Assembly: GCA_029931535.1 (NCBI GenBank)
Contig: JAQPZY010001579.1
Span: 1,230,501 to 1,294,500, forward strand
Source of the DNA: Margaritifera margaritifera
Taxonomy: Eukaryota > Mollusca > Bivalvia > Unionida > Margaritiferidae
DNA length: 64,000 bases
Direction: 5' to 3'
Below, piece by piece: positions 63,130 through 64,000 of this stretch (its first letter is position 1; each line of letters begins with the position of its first letter). Under the pieces are notes generated by a model, which was not told the origin of the DNA, did not search any database, and was given only the letters and a program-made list of their open reading frames with translations. The translations under genes were made by a program, and so were the position numbers.

Positions 63130-64000
63130 ATCAAACTCAAAGGTGCTCCTGGTGTAAAGCACCTCCAAAACACATTCCTTGTTTACATGTGTTATGACGT
63201 ACAAATGCTTCATCTCATTCATTTTTATTTGCCGATATTTCATGAATTTCTCTCATTTTTGTCGCAGGATTTCTTATAGCAAACGTTTAGATATACTCCA
63301 ATCGTTTTTTGCTAACATTAATTGAAATTGTTTTCCTTTTAATTATAAACTATTTCAAATTGTTGTGGCTGGGGGTTTTTTTCTTTCCGTTATTGTGTCT
63401 AACATGTGGCAGCAATCAAAGCATCTTAGGCCTGTTTCGTTAAACTACCTCAGATATATGGCAGAGACAGCCGTTTTTAATTTCATTCATGAAAACGAAA
63501 CAATCACGTGACGAAATACTAGGTCGCTGTGTATATAAGAACGAATGTATTGATTCATTAAGAAAAAAGATTCAACAGCTTTCAGCAAACAATATATTTC
63601 TTTGTTTGGATATGTTTAATTGACTTGCTGATTGTTATATATACGTTTAGGAAACAGATCGTAGACTGCGTACTACTTTGTTGCGCATGAATTTTTTGCT
63701 GTTTGTTTGTTTATTTTATTTTTACCCCCAAAAATGTGCAAATCAATCGGTCTCATAGATGTGAGGTATTTTCTAGCTTGACAAAAAAGGCCGAGTTTTG
63801 TCAGGCTGATGTGACAGACGAATATTGTGCAAAGGAAGTAACTTTAAACAAGTAGTTTACGTGAGGCAACAAGCTTATCCCATTTCGTACAGAATATTTG
63901 AGATCTTACACAACCATACGTGATTTTAACCAAACGGGCTTGAGCGCTGCTTCCGGTCGGTGAAACCGGTTTACCGTGCACCTCACAGCTCACACTCGCG
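63127..64000. other. Non-coding stretch
   Basis: No supported gene or repeat up to the window end. Confidence 0.4.

Overview
This window looks like nuclear DNA of an invertebrate animal, most likely a marine lophotrochozoan such as a bivalve mollusc. The signs are a spliced gene with GT-AG introns, AT-rich non-coding DNA, long dinucleotide and tetranucleotide microsatellites, many minisatellites, broken non-LTR retrotransposons and remnants of virus-like DNA transposons. The species call is inference. Nothing bacterial is present.

Only one host gene is well supported: a plus-strand member of the SLC45 sugar/proton symporter family (major facilitator superfamily). Its start codon lies 15 bases after a splice acceptor (so the 5' UTR is spliced), exon A is 32598-34155, exon B is 41455-41630, and exon C runs from 45799 to a stop at 46015-46017. 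An AATAAA signal follows 43 bases later. The inferred protein has about 650 residues. The first intron holds a decayed LINE (35.4-37.9 kb), a TIR-bounded non-autonomous DNA element (38765-39626), (GT)n and (AT)n. A second decayed LINE on the minus strand (46.5-49.6 kb) and an LTR with its primer-binding site (50.75-51.30 kb) lie downstream.

The rest is accessory DNA. From 0.86 to 4.0 kb the plus strand holds a badly decayed protein-coding tract whose last part resembles a viral capsid gene. From 11.5 to 12.9 kb three tandem arrays sit together (4-, 43- and 51-bp units). From 13.1 to 15.2 kb there are short decayed minus-strand coding traces, one with a C2H2 finger. From 16.67 to 20.2 kb there is a striking minisatellite of about 104 copies of a 34-bp unit with a palindromic core. 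A pair of diverged MITE-like repeats lies at 7.5 and 26.7 kb.

From 59.1 to 62.04 kb the minus strand carries a Polinton/Maverick-like (virus-like) gene block: an open penton-like gene, a broken basic small gene, a broken major-capsid gene and a broken zinc-motif gene, all in one direction. Together with the 0.86-4.0 kb tract this suggests that at least two virus-derived elements have decayed here. Dense minisatellites (53-58 kb) and a pogo-like MITE (62.24 kb) surround that block.
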